Shown: positions 1 to 8,937 of the stretch, in pieces | Position numbering within the stretch: the first letter of the stretch is position 1 | How the letters are laid out: each line of letters begins with the position of its first letter | From: a virus | Virus record (IMG/VR): IMGVR_UViG_3300037264_001396 | Coordinates: 1-36,649 of that record | DNA length: 36,649 nucleotides | Strand: one strand, 5' to 3' | Program-made: the position numbers and the translations under genes | The notes under the pieces: generated by a model | Seen by the model: only the letters and a program-made list of their open reading frames with translations | Database searches by the model: none | Told to the model about the DNA's origin: nothing

Positions 1-1
1 T

Positions 2-3000
2 GCGACTCTCTACGGCAATCTCATCGTAAGCGGGACGGGAACGTTCTTTGGAAACGCGTATGTAACAGGTTCAAAGGGTATTGGTAGTATTGTGTTTACA
101 CCAGGGTGGCAAGCCGGTAGTGGTTGGAATGTTGGTTATGAAAATTTCGAATACAATGCAGAATTTGACAATCTTAATATACGTGGTACGTTATCTGTTT
201 ATGAATTATTAATACAACAAATTCGTGCAACGAATGGTAATTTGATAGTTACGGCGGTAGCAAAAGTGTCTGGTTCAAATGGTTCAACATATTTTGATGT
301 GGAAGACCCACAAGAATTAACCGTTGCACCGTTTGTTGCTGGTGATATTATTATGGCGCAACGGGTAAATCTCGCCGGAGCGTCTTATGATACCAATACA
401 TCCTCATCTATGAGTGATGTAACAAACAACTCATATTTAGTAAAACGATTGATTTATGAAGTGAGTAGTGTGAGTGGTGTCAGAGTGAACGTTACATCAC
501 TTTCAGGAGCACCAGCAAATAAAGGAAGTATAGAAGCCGGGGATGATTTTGCTCGATTAGGAAATACCAATTCCACAACATATAAAAACAGACAAGGAAT
601 GGTTGGTATTTGGTCAGACGATGCAAATGCACCATACATACGAATTACAGATGAAGTAAATAGTTGGTCTGCGTGGAAATCTCAAAATTCTGTAAAAGCA
701 CAACTTGGTAAATTACAAGGTGTTCGTAGTCCACAATTTGGTGATTTGTCTGGGTATGGGTTGTTTACACAAAATGTTTATTTGACAGGAAATGCTAATG
801 TTGCAGGCACATTAGCGGTGGCTGGTGGAAATCTTTATGGAAATACATTTTATGTTGGAAAAATTGCAACCAATTACACAACGGATTCAGATAAAGCTGG
901 TAATATTTCTGCACAAAGTACTGGGCCAGGTAGTGTTTCACAATCCATTCAAACTGCAACGGATAGACCATTTTTAACACAAGCGGGTTCACAAACAGGA
1001 ACAGTACAAGAATTTTATATCAACAACGCTACAGATACATTTTCTAATAGAATTGCTATCAACCACAGTATTGCTGGTAATGTAGTTGCTAATAGACGAT
1101 ATACATTTTCATGTTGGGTTAAAACAATAAGTGGAACACCACAAATAGGAATATCCGCAGAGCAAGGTGGGCCATCATATGATAGGCCAACGGCGTGGTT
1201 TGGGGATTCAACACTGGTTGGTAAAGAAAATGGCGTTTGTGTATTTACACCACTGACAACATGGACACGAATTCATGGAACATTTTATTGGACAACGCCA
1301 ATTGCTACAAATTTTAGTTTGTTTATATATGGTGATAACGTTGGTACGATTCAAGTGTGTGGTCTTCAGACCGAATATGAGGATAATCAACTATCACAAA
1401 ATGCATCTGCGTATCAATCAAACGATGCCACGTTAACATCCGAAACAGGTTATGGTATGTGGTCGGTTGCTGGTGGTTTTGGCGGTACGATGCAAAATCC
1501 AGTGGTAGCACTTTCTGACGATGGTATGTATGTTCGTGGTCAAAGTACTTCCATGGCAAATCTGACCCAAATCTCCGCAGAAGGTGTATATATTGGTGAT
1601 TATAAAAATAATCCATCGTATAATTCGTTAATTATACGAACAATGGCAAATTCTTCAGGTTCGGGGTTGTTTGGTTATAGTGGTGCTAGTGAGTTATTTG
1701 CTCTTCGTAGCGACGGAACGGCACAAATTGCAGGGTGGAATTTCCATCAATCTGCTATTTACAGAGAAAATATTAATGGTCAATCGTTCGCCATGTATCA
1801 GGATGCTGGTGGAATGGCACTCACGCTTGTTAATGGGACTACATATAATGCAACAGGAGTCCCTCGCATAAGTATTGGACGAATATTAAGTACATCGTGG
1901 GGATGGGAATCAAAATTTGGTATAGCGGCGAAAGATTCATCAAACAATGAATTGTTTTATCTATCGAGTGATGGAAACACAAGTACAATTGCAGGTTGGA
2001 GTTTTGATAGTCGGGCCATTTGGCGTGACCCAGGAACAACCGCACCATATCTTTATATTTGTCATGATATGACACGAGTAAGCGGTACTGCAAAGAACCA
2101 GCCTGGTATATTTATGAAGGTTACAAAATCTGGTCCATATCATATTTATACTTCTATTGGAGAAGTATTTAATGGTTCTGCGTGGCAAGACCAATACGGT
2201 ATGTCTATTGCAGATGGTCAAACCAATTTGTATTATTTCAGAGTATCGGCGCCAACAACAGGTTCTGTAACCGCCGAAATTGCAGGTTGGACATTTGACA
2301 CACAATCGTTTGAAAAAACGTATCATTCCAATCAAGCAAGAATGAGAATGTCAACAATTGCGTACGGTGGCGCGAGTACTTATGGCCCCGTCACGTATGG
2401 TGTCGGTTATAATATGGGTTGGGATTATGGAGTTGCTAATGCAGGAAACATTTGGATTGGTGGAGTGCCCGAAACTCGTGATGGCAGCGGATGGGTATAT
2501 TCAACCGAACGAACCGGAATTGCATTCCATTGGTATGATGGAACAAGATTGTTTGAAATATCAACAGTTCCAGGAAGTGGATTTTCATCATTTAGAGCGC
2601 ATATATCAAATTGGAATTTTGATTCATCATCATTTTGGATGAGTTCAAGTGCGGCGTATTATGGATTGAAATCACCTACAACATTGGGGGGCGGTACATC
2701 AGATACAACTGTATTATTTGCCGGTGCAACCACCAAAGGAGACGGTACCACTGCAAAGGCTGCAATCTATAGTAATGGAACTGCAAAATTTTCAAACGGT
2801 GAAATCAATCTAAATGCAGATGGTACTATAACAGGAAATCCAACAGGAAGAAATTATTTCTTTGAACGAACCAGATTATTTGGAAATGGTGCGGATGGAA
2901 ATTATACATTAAGTGGCAGTGGAACTGCGCCCGGTATGACGAGAACTGGTGATGTGTATCGAATGGATAGAGATATTTATGCAAATAATTTTTCAATGAA

Positions 3001-3226
3001 TAGTGGTGCATCGTTAAAAACAAATGGATACAGATTATTTGTGTTTAACACACTTACAATGAGTTCCGCTACAAGAATTTGGAACACTGGTAGTAATGGT
3101 AGTAATGGTGTTAGTGGTTCTTCTACTTCGGACGGCGGTGCGGCCGGTACGAGTGGTGCAGGTGGAAATTTAGTATCTGGTTCAGGGGCTGGAAGTGGTG
3201 GAAACGGCGGTGATGGAACTCCATAA
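2..3226 (+). CDS. Tail fibre / receptor-binding structural protein, 5' end outside window
   Basis: The reading frame is open from base 2, so the gene begins upstream; the GTG at 92 is internal, not a start. At least 1074 residues are present. It is Gly/Ser/Thr/Asn-rich with almost no Lys/Glu clustering, as in beta-structured phage fibres. Visible parts: Gly-turn repeats near the start (GNLIVSGTGTFFGNAYVTG and a relative at about 780-860), a jelly-roll-like segment around 960-1400 (YTFSCWVKT ... WTRIHGTFYWTT) resembling carbohydrate-binding modules, then four repeats opening with I-A/S-G/N-W-x-F near 1723, 1987, 2278 and 2602. The C-terminus turns into a glycine-rich domain (about 3080-3226) that stops abruptly. 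A Gly-rich adhesin-like gene follows in the same frame 18 bases later. Role as a virion fibre or adhesin is inferred from composition and repeats; no chaperone or peptidase domain is seen. Confidence 0.72.
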   Translation, partial: ATLYGNLIVSGTGTFFGNAYVTGSKGIGSIVFTPGWQAGSGWNVGYENFEYNAEFDNLNIRGTLSVYELLIQQIRATNGNLIVTAVAKVSGSNGSTYFDVEDPQELTVAPFVAGDIIMAQRVNLAGASYDTNTSSSMSDVTNNSYLVKRLIYEVSSVSGVRVNVTSLSGAPANKGSIEAGDDFARLGNTNSTTYKNRQGMVGIWSDDANAPYIRITDEVNSWSAWKSQNSVKAQLGKLQGVRSPQFGDLSGYGLFTQNVYLTGNANVAGTLAVAGGNLYGNTFYVGKIATNYTTDSDKAGNISAQSTGPGSVSQSIQTATDRPFLTQAGSQTGTVQEFYINNATDTFSNRIAINHSIAGNVVANRRYTFSCWVKTISGTPQIGISAEQGGPSYDRPTAWFGDSTLVGKENGVCVFTPLTTWTRIHGTFYWTTPIATNFSLFIYGDNVGTIQVCGLQTEYEDNQLSQNASAYQSNDATLTSETGYGMWSVAGGFGGTMQNPVVALSDDGMYVRGQSTSMANLTQISAEGVYIGDYKNNPSYNSLIIRTMANSSGSGLFGYSGASELFALRSDGTAQIAGWNFHQSAIYRENINGQSFAMYQDAGGMALTLVNGTTYNATGVPRISIGRILSTSWGWESKFGIAAKDSSNNELFYLSSDGNTSTIAGWSFDSRAIWRDPGTTAPYLYICHDMTRVSGTAKNQPGIFMKVTKSGPYHIYTSIGEVFNGSAWQDQYGMSIADGQTNLYYFRVSAPTTGSVTAEIAGWTFDTQSFEKTYHSNQARMRMSTIAYGGASTYGPVTYGVGYNMGWDYGVANAGNIWIGGVPETRDGSGWVYSTERTGIAFHWYDGTRLFEISTVPGSGFSSFRAHISNWNFDSSSFWMSSSAAYYGLKSPTTLGGGTSDTTVLFAGATTKGDGTTAKAAIYSNGTAKFSNGEINLNADGTITGNPTGRNYFFERTRLFGNGADGNYTLSGSGTAPGMTRTGDVYRMDRDIYANNFSMNSGASLKTNGYRLFVFNTLTMSSATRIWNTGSNGSNGVSGSSTSDGGAAGTSGAGGNLVSGSGAGSGGNGGDGTP

Positions 3227-3244
3227 TATTATAGGAGATAAATA

Positions 3245-3961
3245 ATGGCAACTGTAAACGGTGGTAGTGGAGCTGGCGCTGGTGGTGGTGGTTCAACAAC
3301 TATAGCAGTCACGCCCATTGATAATATAGACCCACATTTAATATTACCATTCAGGGATTTTATGGGAACTTCATATGTTCCATATAGAATTACTACGCCC
3401 GGCGGGCCAGGTGGTGGTGGTGGTGGTGGAACTGGTGGAGGCACAGCTATTGGTTCGGGTTTCAATGGTGGTAGTGGCCAACCGGGTTTATTTTCATTTA
3501 AATCAGTTACAACATTTGGTGGTGGTGAAGGTGGAGATGGAGATTCTGGAAGCGACGCTGGAGTTGGTGGTAATGGTGGTGGTGGAGGTGGTGGTGGGGG
3601 TGTTGGTGGTATAGTTTTTATTTCTGCAAGAACAATAGTAACTTCATCCGCAACTTACATTGATGTACATGGTGGCAATGGTGGTTGGGGTGGATATGGT
3701 GCGGTTGGTGGTAGTGGTGGTGGCGCTGGTGGTGGTGGGGGCGGCGGTTCTGGTGGGAATGGTGGTTGCATTATATTAATAACTGCAAGTAATTATTCCG
3801 GTTCTGTAAATACTAGTTTTTATAACACGTGGGGTGGAGTTGGTGGTAGGTCTGGTTCTTCTGATGGGTGGTACGTAGGATTTCCAGTCGCTGGCGCCGA
3901 TGCAGCCGCAGTTGCTGGTACAACTGCTGAAAGCGGAAGTGTATTCATTGTTACTGTATAA
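3245..3961 (+). CDS. Polyglycine-rich adhesin-like protein
   Basis: A 238-aa protein with several runs of 6 to 9 glycines alternating with short hydrophobic beta segments (GGIVFISARTIV, GGCIILITAS, GSVFIVTV). This alternation is typical of glycine-rich phage fibre-tip domains, such as the T-even gp38 adhesins whose polyglycine helices pack as a sandwich. Start ATG has a good ribosome binding site (AGGAG at 3233-3237). It is in the same frame as the fibre gene ending at 3226, with two in-frame TAA codons between (3224 and 3239), and looks like the continuation of that gene's terminal glycine-rich domain. Likely a fibre-tip or receptor-contact protein; the receptor is unknown. The GGT-repeat DNA is simple-sequence and prone to length change. 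Confidence 0.6.
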   Translation: MATVNGGSGAGAGGGGSTTIAVTPIDNIDPHLILPFRDFMGTSYVPYRITTPGGPGGGGGGGTGGGTAIGSGFNGGSGQPGLFSFKSVTTFGGGEGGDGDSGSDAGVGGNGGGGGGGGGVGGIVFISARTIVTSSATYIDVHGGNGGWGGYGAVGGSGGGAGGGGGGGSGGNGGCIILITASNYSGSVNTSFYNTWGGVGGRSGSSDGWYVGFPVAGADAAAVAGTTAESGSVFIVTV

Positions 3962-3970
3962 TTTAACAAG

Positions 3971-4056
3971 AAAACTCTCTATAATATCAAAAAACTGAAA
4001 ATCAACATTTTGATAGAAGTTTAATATTTATAGTATATGATATTATAGGGAGTTTT
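3971..4056 (+). promoter_or_regulatory. Long hairpin masking the RBS of the 4063 gene, with promoter-like box in loop
   Basis: Arms 3971-3989 and 4038-4056 are complementary over 19 bp with a single U-G wobble and no bulge. The 3' arm contains GGGAG (4048-4052), the ribosome binding site of the ATG at 4063. The 48-base loop holds ATATTTATA at 4024-4032. Read-through RNA from upstream would fold and hide the site, while RNA started just after the loop box would lack the 5' arm and be translatable. T4 genes e, soc and I-TevI use the same logic to restrict translation to late transcripts. The pairing is seen directly; the regulation is inferred. Confidence 0.6.
4024..4032 (+). promoter_or_regulatory. 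Candidate late promoter box ATATTTATA
   Basis: Nine-base box 30 bases before the ATG at 4063. The identical nonamer occurs at 15059, 18391 and 30278, each 29-35 bases before the first gene of a block, with near matches at 31662 and 34822. It contains TATTTATA, the reverse complement of the T4 late box TATAAATA, so orientation is unsettled. Confidence 0.42.
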
Positions 4057-4062
4057 AGGCGT

Positions 4063-4443
4063 ATGAAACTATTGAATTTACTCAATGAAATTGAACGTTC
4101 CGATATGCCTCAAATCAAAGGAAAAGACATTCCAGATGCATTGAATATTCTTGCTAAAAATGGTATTGCGTATCGTAAAGGTAGTGTAGCAGTCGGTCTC
4201 TTAAAACCAACACAAGATGATGCAAACAAAGAAAAAATGGATTCCATTTCAACAGATATTGAAAATGGGAAACAATTACCACCAATTTTCATTTCAAAAG
4301 ACGGCTCGATTATAGATGGCCATCATCGTTGGTTAGCGTACAAAAATGTATATGGAGATGGTTACAAAATGAGTGTGGTACAAATTATGCTCCCCAAAAT
4401 ACAGTGTCTAAAATTATTCATAGCAGTATCGGAAAAAGTATGA
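4063..4443 (+). CDS. ParB/sulfiredoxin-like domain protein with capsid-targeting-like N-terminus
   Basis: A 126-aa protein. Residues about 66-95 contain the signature of the ParB N-terminal/sulfiredoxin-like fold: GKQLPPIFISKDG followed by IIDGHHRW (84-90). Family members bind nucleotides and act as CTP switches, nucleases or modifying enzymes; which applies here cannot be told, and there is no ParB helix-turn-helix region. The N-terminus MKLLNLLNE fits the tag shared by many genes in this window and would be cut after Glu9 by a gp21-type protease. Translation is probably controlled by the hairpin just upstream. Its stop overlaps the ATG of the next gene (ATGA at 4440-4443), so the two are probably translationally coupled. 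Confidence 0.6.
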   Translation: MKLLNLLNEIERSDMPQIKGKDIPDALNILAKNGIAYRKGSVAVGLLKPTQDDANKEKMDSISTDIENGKQLPPIFISKDGSIIDGHHRWLAYKNVYGDGYKMSVVQIMLPKIQCLKLFIAVSEKV

Positions 4444-5879
4444 CCATTGGATTGCGTTACCTATTAAAAGAAGGCGCCAAAGAACAAGCCGCAATAAGTC
4501 TTTTGACTAAGTTGGTGAAGGAGTCGCCATACAAGGGAAAGGTCTTTCTCGCTGGCGGGTACGTGAGGGATGAATTGATGGGCTTAGAACCAAAAGACAT
4601 AGATTTAGTAATCGAAATGCCAGATGGTGGTATTGCATTTGCAACATGGGTAACGAAGAAATTAAACATTTACAGTTCAACAAACCCTGTAATCTTTCCA
4701 CGTTTCGGAACTGCAAAATTCAATTTGCGTGGCATCAAATGGAAAAGACAGGACTTATCTGATATTGATATTGAATGTGTTATGACTCGAAAAGAGAAAT
4801 ACACAACTGGGTCAAGAAAACCAGATGTAAGTCCAGGCACATTAAAACAAGATGTGGAACGTAGAGATTTTACAGTTAATTCTCTTTTGAAAGATTTGAC
4901 AACAGGAGAAATATTGGATTTAACAGGGATGGGAAAAATTGATTTGGAGAAAGGTGTGGTTCAAACACCGTTGAACCCTGATATTATCTTTGCAGAAGAC
5001 CCATTACGGATGCTTCGAGCAATTCGGTTTACTGTAAAGTATGGATGGAAATTGCCGTTATTTATGATTCGTGCAATTAAGAATAATGCACATATGTTAG
5101 GTTCAATATCATCGGAACGAATACAAGAAGAATTGAATAAAATGTTGGTGACAAAATCGCCCGATACTGCTGTTCGATTGATACAAATAACCGGTTTGAA
5201 TAAGTATGTTGCACCTGAATTAGATGCATTAATAGGACTTCAACAAAATAAATATCATAAATGGGATGCCCAAAAACACACATTACAAGTATTGAAAAGT
5301 ACACCACCAAATTTGGTGACTCGATTGGCTGCATTATTTCATGATATTGGAAAGGCGGAAACCAAAAGTGTGGTTGATAATGAAATTCATTTTTATGAAC
5401 ACGAAGAAATTGGTGCTGATATTGCAGGGGATATTATGAAACGATTAAAATATCCAAACGATATCATAGACAAGGTAACTGCAATCATTCGAGCGCATAT
5501 GCGGTTGAAGGGTGCCGGAAAGGAAGGCGAAATTATCAGTGATAAGGCACTACGGAAATTACAGGCAGATTTAGGAGACCATTTGGAAGATACATTGGAT
5601 TTGATGCATTCAGACAATATAAGTCACGCGGATGATGCATCTATGCCGAATCAAATACCAAGTATTCGACAACGATTGAAAAATGTTGGACTGAGACAAC
5701 CACAACATATAAAACTTCCTATTGATGGAAATGATATTTTGAAAGCATTAAAACTTAAGCCAGGTAGAATTGTTGGTCAATTATTAGACGCAGTAAAAGA
5801 TGCATATTTTACTAATCCAAAACTCACAAAGAAAGATGCATTAACACTCGTTAAAAAAACATATGAGAGACTGAAATAA
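4440..5879 (+). CDS. CCA-adding enzyme-like tRNA nucleotidyltransferase with HD domain
   Basis: A 479-aa class II tRNA nucleotidyltransferase/poly(A) polymerase-like protein. Head-domain motif VFLAGGYVRDELMG (about 35-48) is followed by KDIDLVIE (52-59), where the two Asp would bind catalytic metal; RRDFTVNSL and DPLRMLRAIRF are further family motifs. An HD phosphohydrolase domain follows (LFHDIGKA at about 300, then HEEIGAD and an H at the third site). In bacterial CCA enzymes this HD domain has phosphatase and 2',3'-cyclic phosphodiesterase activity. I chose ATG 4440 because it overlaps the preceding stop as ATGA; the frame extends to a TTG at 4329, but that would overlap the ParB-like gene by 115 bases. 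The N-terminus MTIGLRYLLKE-G loosely resembles the packaging tag. Likely function is 3'-end repair or CCA addition. Confidence 0.8.
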   Translation: MTIGLRYLLKEGAKEQAAISLLTKLVKESPYKGKVFLAGGYVRDELMGLEPKDIDLVIEMPDGGIAFATWVTKKLNIYSSTNPVIFPRFGTAKFNLRGIKWKRQDLSDIDIECVMTRKEKYTTGSRKPDVSPGTLKQDVERRDFTVNSLLKDLTTGEILDLTGMGKIDLEKGVVQTPLNPDIIFAEDPLRMLRAIRFTVKYGWKLPLFMIRAIKNNAHMLGSISSERIQEELNKMLVTKSPDTAVRLIQITGLNKYVAPELDALIGLQQNKYHKWDAQKHTLQVLKSTPPNLVTRLAALFHDIGKAETKSVVDNEIHFYEHEEIGADIAGDIMKRLKYPNDIIDKVTAIIRAHMRLKGAGKEGEIISDKALRKLQADLGDHLEDTLDLMHSDNISHADDASMPNQIPSIRQRLKNVGLRQPQHIKLPIDGNDILKALKLKPGRIVGQLLDAVKDAYFTNPKLTKKDALTLVKKTYERLK

Positions 5880-5880
5880 T

Positions 5881-8800
5881 ATGAACACGGACTTAGGAAA
5901 ATCTATAGTAGAGGAACTTCTAGAAGAACTGCGTCAGGCCGACTTACAAGAAGAAATGATTCGGGAAGGTGTATATGATCCCGGAAAACTGAAGGCAGTT
6001 TTCTTAGCGGGAGGCCCTGGTTCTGGAAAAACTGCGGTCACACAAGAAATATTTGGTGTGCCTAATGAAATTTCCGTTTCTGGCGGTGGATTAAAATATG
6101 TTGGTTCTGATTATGCATTTGAAAAAATGATGAAACGAGCTGGTTATGGTACCAAATTAGACAAACTTGATGATGAAACTTTCAAAAAAATAACATCTGA
6201 TGAACCCGGTTCTATTCGTTCTGATGCAAAACGCTTAGTGACAAATATGATGAATCATTATATTAGTGGGCGGTTGGGTATTATTGTTGATGGTACTGGA
6301 CACAATCCAGAAAAAATCAAACGTCAAGCAGAAATGTTGAAATCTATGGGGTATGATTTACAAATGGTTTTTGTGAATACATCTTTAGAGAAGGCATTAG
6401 ACCGAAATAAAAAAAGAGATAGAACGTTACCAAGTGATATTGTAAAACAAAAGTGGGAAATTGTACAACACAACATTGGAAAATTAAAAGAGATTTTTGG
6501 AAACAATTTTTCGGTTGTTGATAATAACGAAGATATCGTTGGGGGTAAGATAAAGATTCCAGACGGAGTTAACAAAGAAATTAACAAGTTTATTCGAGAG
6601 CCGATTAAAAATCCATTTGGTAAAAAATGGATACAACGAGAATTGGAATTAAAGAGAAAACCATATGCAAAAGAAAAATCTGATTCGGACGTTGATAAAA
6701 AGACACCAGAAACAACATCAAAAACAACGCAATCAAGTTCCCAAGAAAGTGACGCGGCAAAAGACGCGAAGAAACGAGGTCTAATATACAAAGGATTTGG
6801 GCGTTGGGCAGACAAATCAAATACTATAGTCGCAAAATCGGAAAATGGTAAGTTGGTAAAAATAGAGGAATCGTTATCAGAATCGAAGGCGTCAGAGGAA
6901 GCAAAACGTAAAGGATTGGAATATGATGCGTTTGGGCGATGGAAAGATAAGTCTGGGAATGTTGTTGCAAAAACAAAAGACGACAAGTTGATACCTATCA
7001 AATCAAAAGAAGTAGATACCAAATCTTCATCCAAATTGGCATCAACAGATAAAAAATTAGATAAGAAATCAGATAAAGAAACAGACAGTAAAATCAATTC
7101 CAAAATTAAAACACTTGTTGGTGTGTATTCAGGAAGATTTCAACCATTTGGTATGCATCATTTTCAAGCATACAATCAATTAAAGGGTGCGACTGGTGCG
7201 AACACATTTATCGCAACGTCAAATGTAGTTGATAAATACAAGAGCCCATTTACATTCGGTGAGAAACAAAAAATTATATCAAAGTATGGTGTACCTAGTT
7301 CAAAAGTAGTAAAAACAAAAAGTCCATATAAACCTGTTGAGATACTTGAAAAGTTTGACCCAGCAACAACTGCACTTGTAGTTTCATTCGGACAAAAAGA
7401 TGCAGATAGATTAAGTGGTGGTGGTGATTATTACAAACCATTTAAATCAGTAAAGACGTTAGAAGGATATGAAAAACATGGTTATTATATCATTGCGAAA
7501 CACGAATCGGTTGTGGTTGGCGGGAAAGAATTGTCAGGAACTGCAATTCGGGGTATGTTAGGAAGTCACAAGATTAGTAAAGAAAAAAAGATACCAATCT
7601 TCAAGAAAATCTTTGGGTGGTTTGACAAGGATGTTTTTGAAATGATTGTTGATAGGTTAGAAGGAACGGTGTCGGAAGCGATTCGATTGTCTGGCCTATT
7701 GCTAGAGGGTGGTGCGGCAGGACACATGCAACACATATTTGATGATATGCAATTAACTTTTGGAGACCTCAAAAACATTGTTAGATTATCATTACAAGGT
7801 GAATTGAGTAAAGAAGGAGGCGTAACTGAGAAATTGGATGGCCAAGCACTTGCAATTTCATGGAAAGATGGGAAGTTGATAGCTGCAAGGAACAAGGGAC
7901 ATTTGAAAAATCATGGTGCGGCGGCGCCGGACGCAAACGGTATCAAAGACATGTTTGCAGGCCGTGGTGCAGTTGCAGATGCGTTTGGTCTTGCAATGGA
8001 TGATTTGCAAAATGCGGTGAATTCATTATCAGAAAAACAAAAAAAATATGTATTTGATAATGGAAAAAATTTTATGAACTTAGAAATCATCTATCCAAAG
8101 AATGCAAATGTCATACCATATGACACGTCATTACTTGTATTTCATGGTGTAAGTACATATGATGAAAATGGAAATGTAATCAATCAAAATAAAGAATTTG
8201 CACGAATGTTGGCCGGTATGATTAAACAAGTTAACCAAAATGTTCAAAAAACGTATACAATAGAATCACCGACATTTTTGACCATACCAAAATATCAAGA
8301 TTTTTCAGTAAAACAGAACTATTTTATCAAAAAGATAGATGCATTAAAATCAAAATTTCCATTGAAAGATACAGATACGGTATCCGTGTATCATCAAATG
8401 TGGTGGGAAGATTTTATCGGAAAAAAGGCAAAATCAGTTCGATATTCATTACCAAATAATGTGTTAGCAAAATTAGTAATGCGGTGGGCATTCTACGACA
8501 AGTCAAATAAAATTACGGATATTAAAAAAGAAATTGATAATGATAGATTTGCAGAGTGGGTAGATTCGTTTGATAAAAATGATACACAAACGCAAGTGAA
8601 AGAAAATATGTTGCCGTTTGAAAAGATATTTTTAGAATTGGGCGCAACGGTATTGGAAAATGCAAGTGGATTTATTGCGGCCAATCCAAATAAAGTAGTT
8701 CAAAAGATACGAAAAGATTTGGACAAGGCAGTTAGCAAACTAAAAAATTCAACAGACCCAAATGATTTACAAAAACTAAAACTTGAATTGGAACGGATTC

Positions 8801-8934
8801 GTGCAATTGGTGGGTTTGATAAAATTATGCCATCGGAGGGGTTGGTATTTGTTTATAAAGGAAAAACATTCAAACTTACCGGGAGTTTTGCGCCGATAAA
8901 CCAACTCATTGGTATTCTCCGGTATGGGAGATAA
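5881..8934 (+). CDS. Kinase / NMNAT-like nucleotidyltransferase / polynucleotide ligase-like fusion
   Basis: A 1017-aa multidomain protein. (1) Residues about 36-230: P-loop kinase, Walker A GGPGSGKT (44-51), similar to zeta-toxin and polynucleotide-kinase folds. (2) About 288-380: two tandem copies of a Lys/Glu-rich module (DAKKRGLIYKGFGRW; SEEAKRKGLEYDAFGRW), low complexity between. (3) About 411-600: Rossmann nucleotidyltransferase with GRFQPFGMHH in place of the NMNAT GxFxPxHxGH and SGTAIRGML in place of ISSTxxR. (4) About 620-1017: covalent nucleotidyltransferase of the ligase superfamily, motif I EKLDG (Lys651 would be adenylylated), NLEIIYP as motif III, SEGLVF as motif IV and FKLTG as motif V. 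It follows the CCA-like gene by one base. I infer 5'-end phosphorylation and strand sealing of RNA; DNA substrates are not excluded. The site SLSE-S at about 332 resembles the prohead-protease linkers found elsewhere. Confidence 0.72.
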   Translation: MNTDLGKSIVEELLEELRQADLQEEMIREGVYDPGKLKAVFLAGGPGSGKTAVTQEIFGVPNEISVSGGGLKYVGSDYAFEKMMKRAGYGTKLDKLDDETFKKITSDEPGSIRSDAKRLVTNMMNHYISGRLGIIVDGTGHNPEKIKRQAEMLKSMGYDLQMVFVNTSLEKALDRNKKRDRTLPSDIVKQKWEIVQHNIGKLKEIFGNNFSVVDNNEDIVGGKIKIPDGVNKEINKFIREPIKNPFGKKWIQRELELKRKPYAKEKSDSDVDKKTPETTSKTTQSSSQESDAAKDAKKRGLIYKGFGRWADKSNTIVAKSENGKLVKIEESLSESKASEEAKRKGLEYDAFGRWKDKSGNVVAKTKDDKLIPIKSKEVDTKSSSKLASTDKKLDKKSDKETDSKINSKIKTLVGVYSGRFQPFGMHHFQAYNQLKGATGANTFIATSNVVDKYKSPFTFGEKQKIISKYGVPSSKVVKTKSPYKPVEILEKFDPATTALVVSFGQKDADRLSGGGDYYKPFKSVKTLEGYEKHGYYIIAKHESVVVGGKELSGTAIRGMLGSHKISKEKKIPIFKKIFGWFDKDVFEMIVDRLEGTVSEAIRLSGLLLEGGAAGHMQHIFDDMQLTFGDLKNIVRLSLQGELSKEGGVTEKLDGQALAISWKDGKLIAARNKGHLKNHGAAAPDANGIKDMFAGRGAVADAFGLAMDDLQNAVNSLSEKQKKYVFDNGKNFMNLEIIYPKNANVIPYDTSLLVFHGVSTYDENGNVINQNKEFARMLAGMIKQVNQNVQKTYTIESPTFLTIPKYQDFSVKQNYFIKKIDALKSKFPLKDTDTVSVYHQMWWEDFIGKKAKSVRYSLPNNVLAKLVMRWAFYDKSNKITDIKKEIDNDRFAEWVDSFDKNDTQTQVKENMLPFEKIFLELGATVLENASGFIAANPNKVVQKIRKDLDKAVSKLKNSTDPNDLQKLKLELERIRAIGGFDKIMPSEGLVFVYKGKTFKLTGSFAPINQLIGILRYGR

Positions 8935-8937
8935 CAC

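Noticed and set aside
3229-3465. Proline-rich minus-strand frame
   Set aside because: Simply the complement of GGT/GGA glycine codons.
3400-3760. GGT tandem repeats as a possible microsatellite or CRISPR-like array
   Set aside because: Explained by polyglycine coding; no repeat-spacer structure.
4329-4439. Longer TTG start for the CCA-like gene
   Set aside because: Would overlap the ParB-like gene heavily; the ATGA overlap at 4440 is the normal arrangement here.
6324-7103. 259-codon minus-strand open frame
   Set aside because: Lies wholly inside the kinase/ligase fusion; Ser/Phe-rich mirror of a Lys/Glu-rich gene, no binding site.
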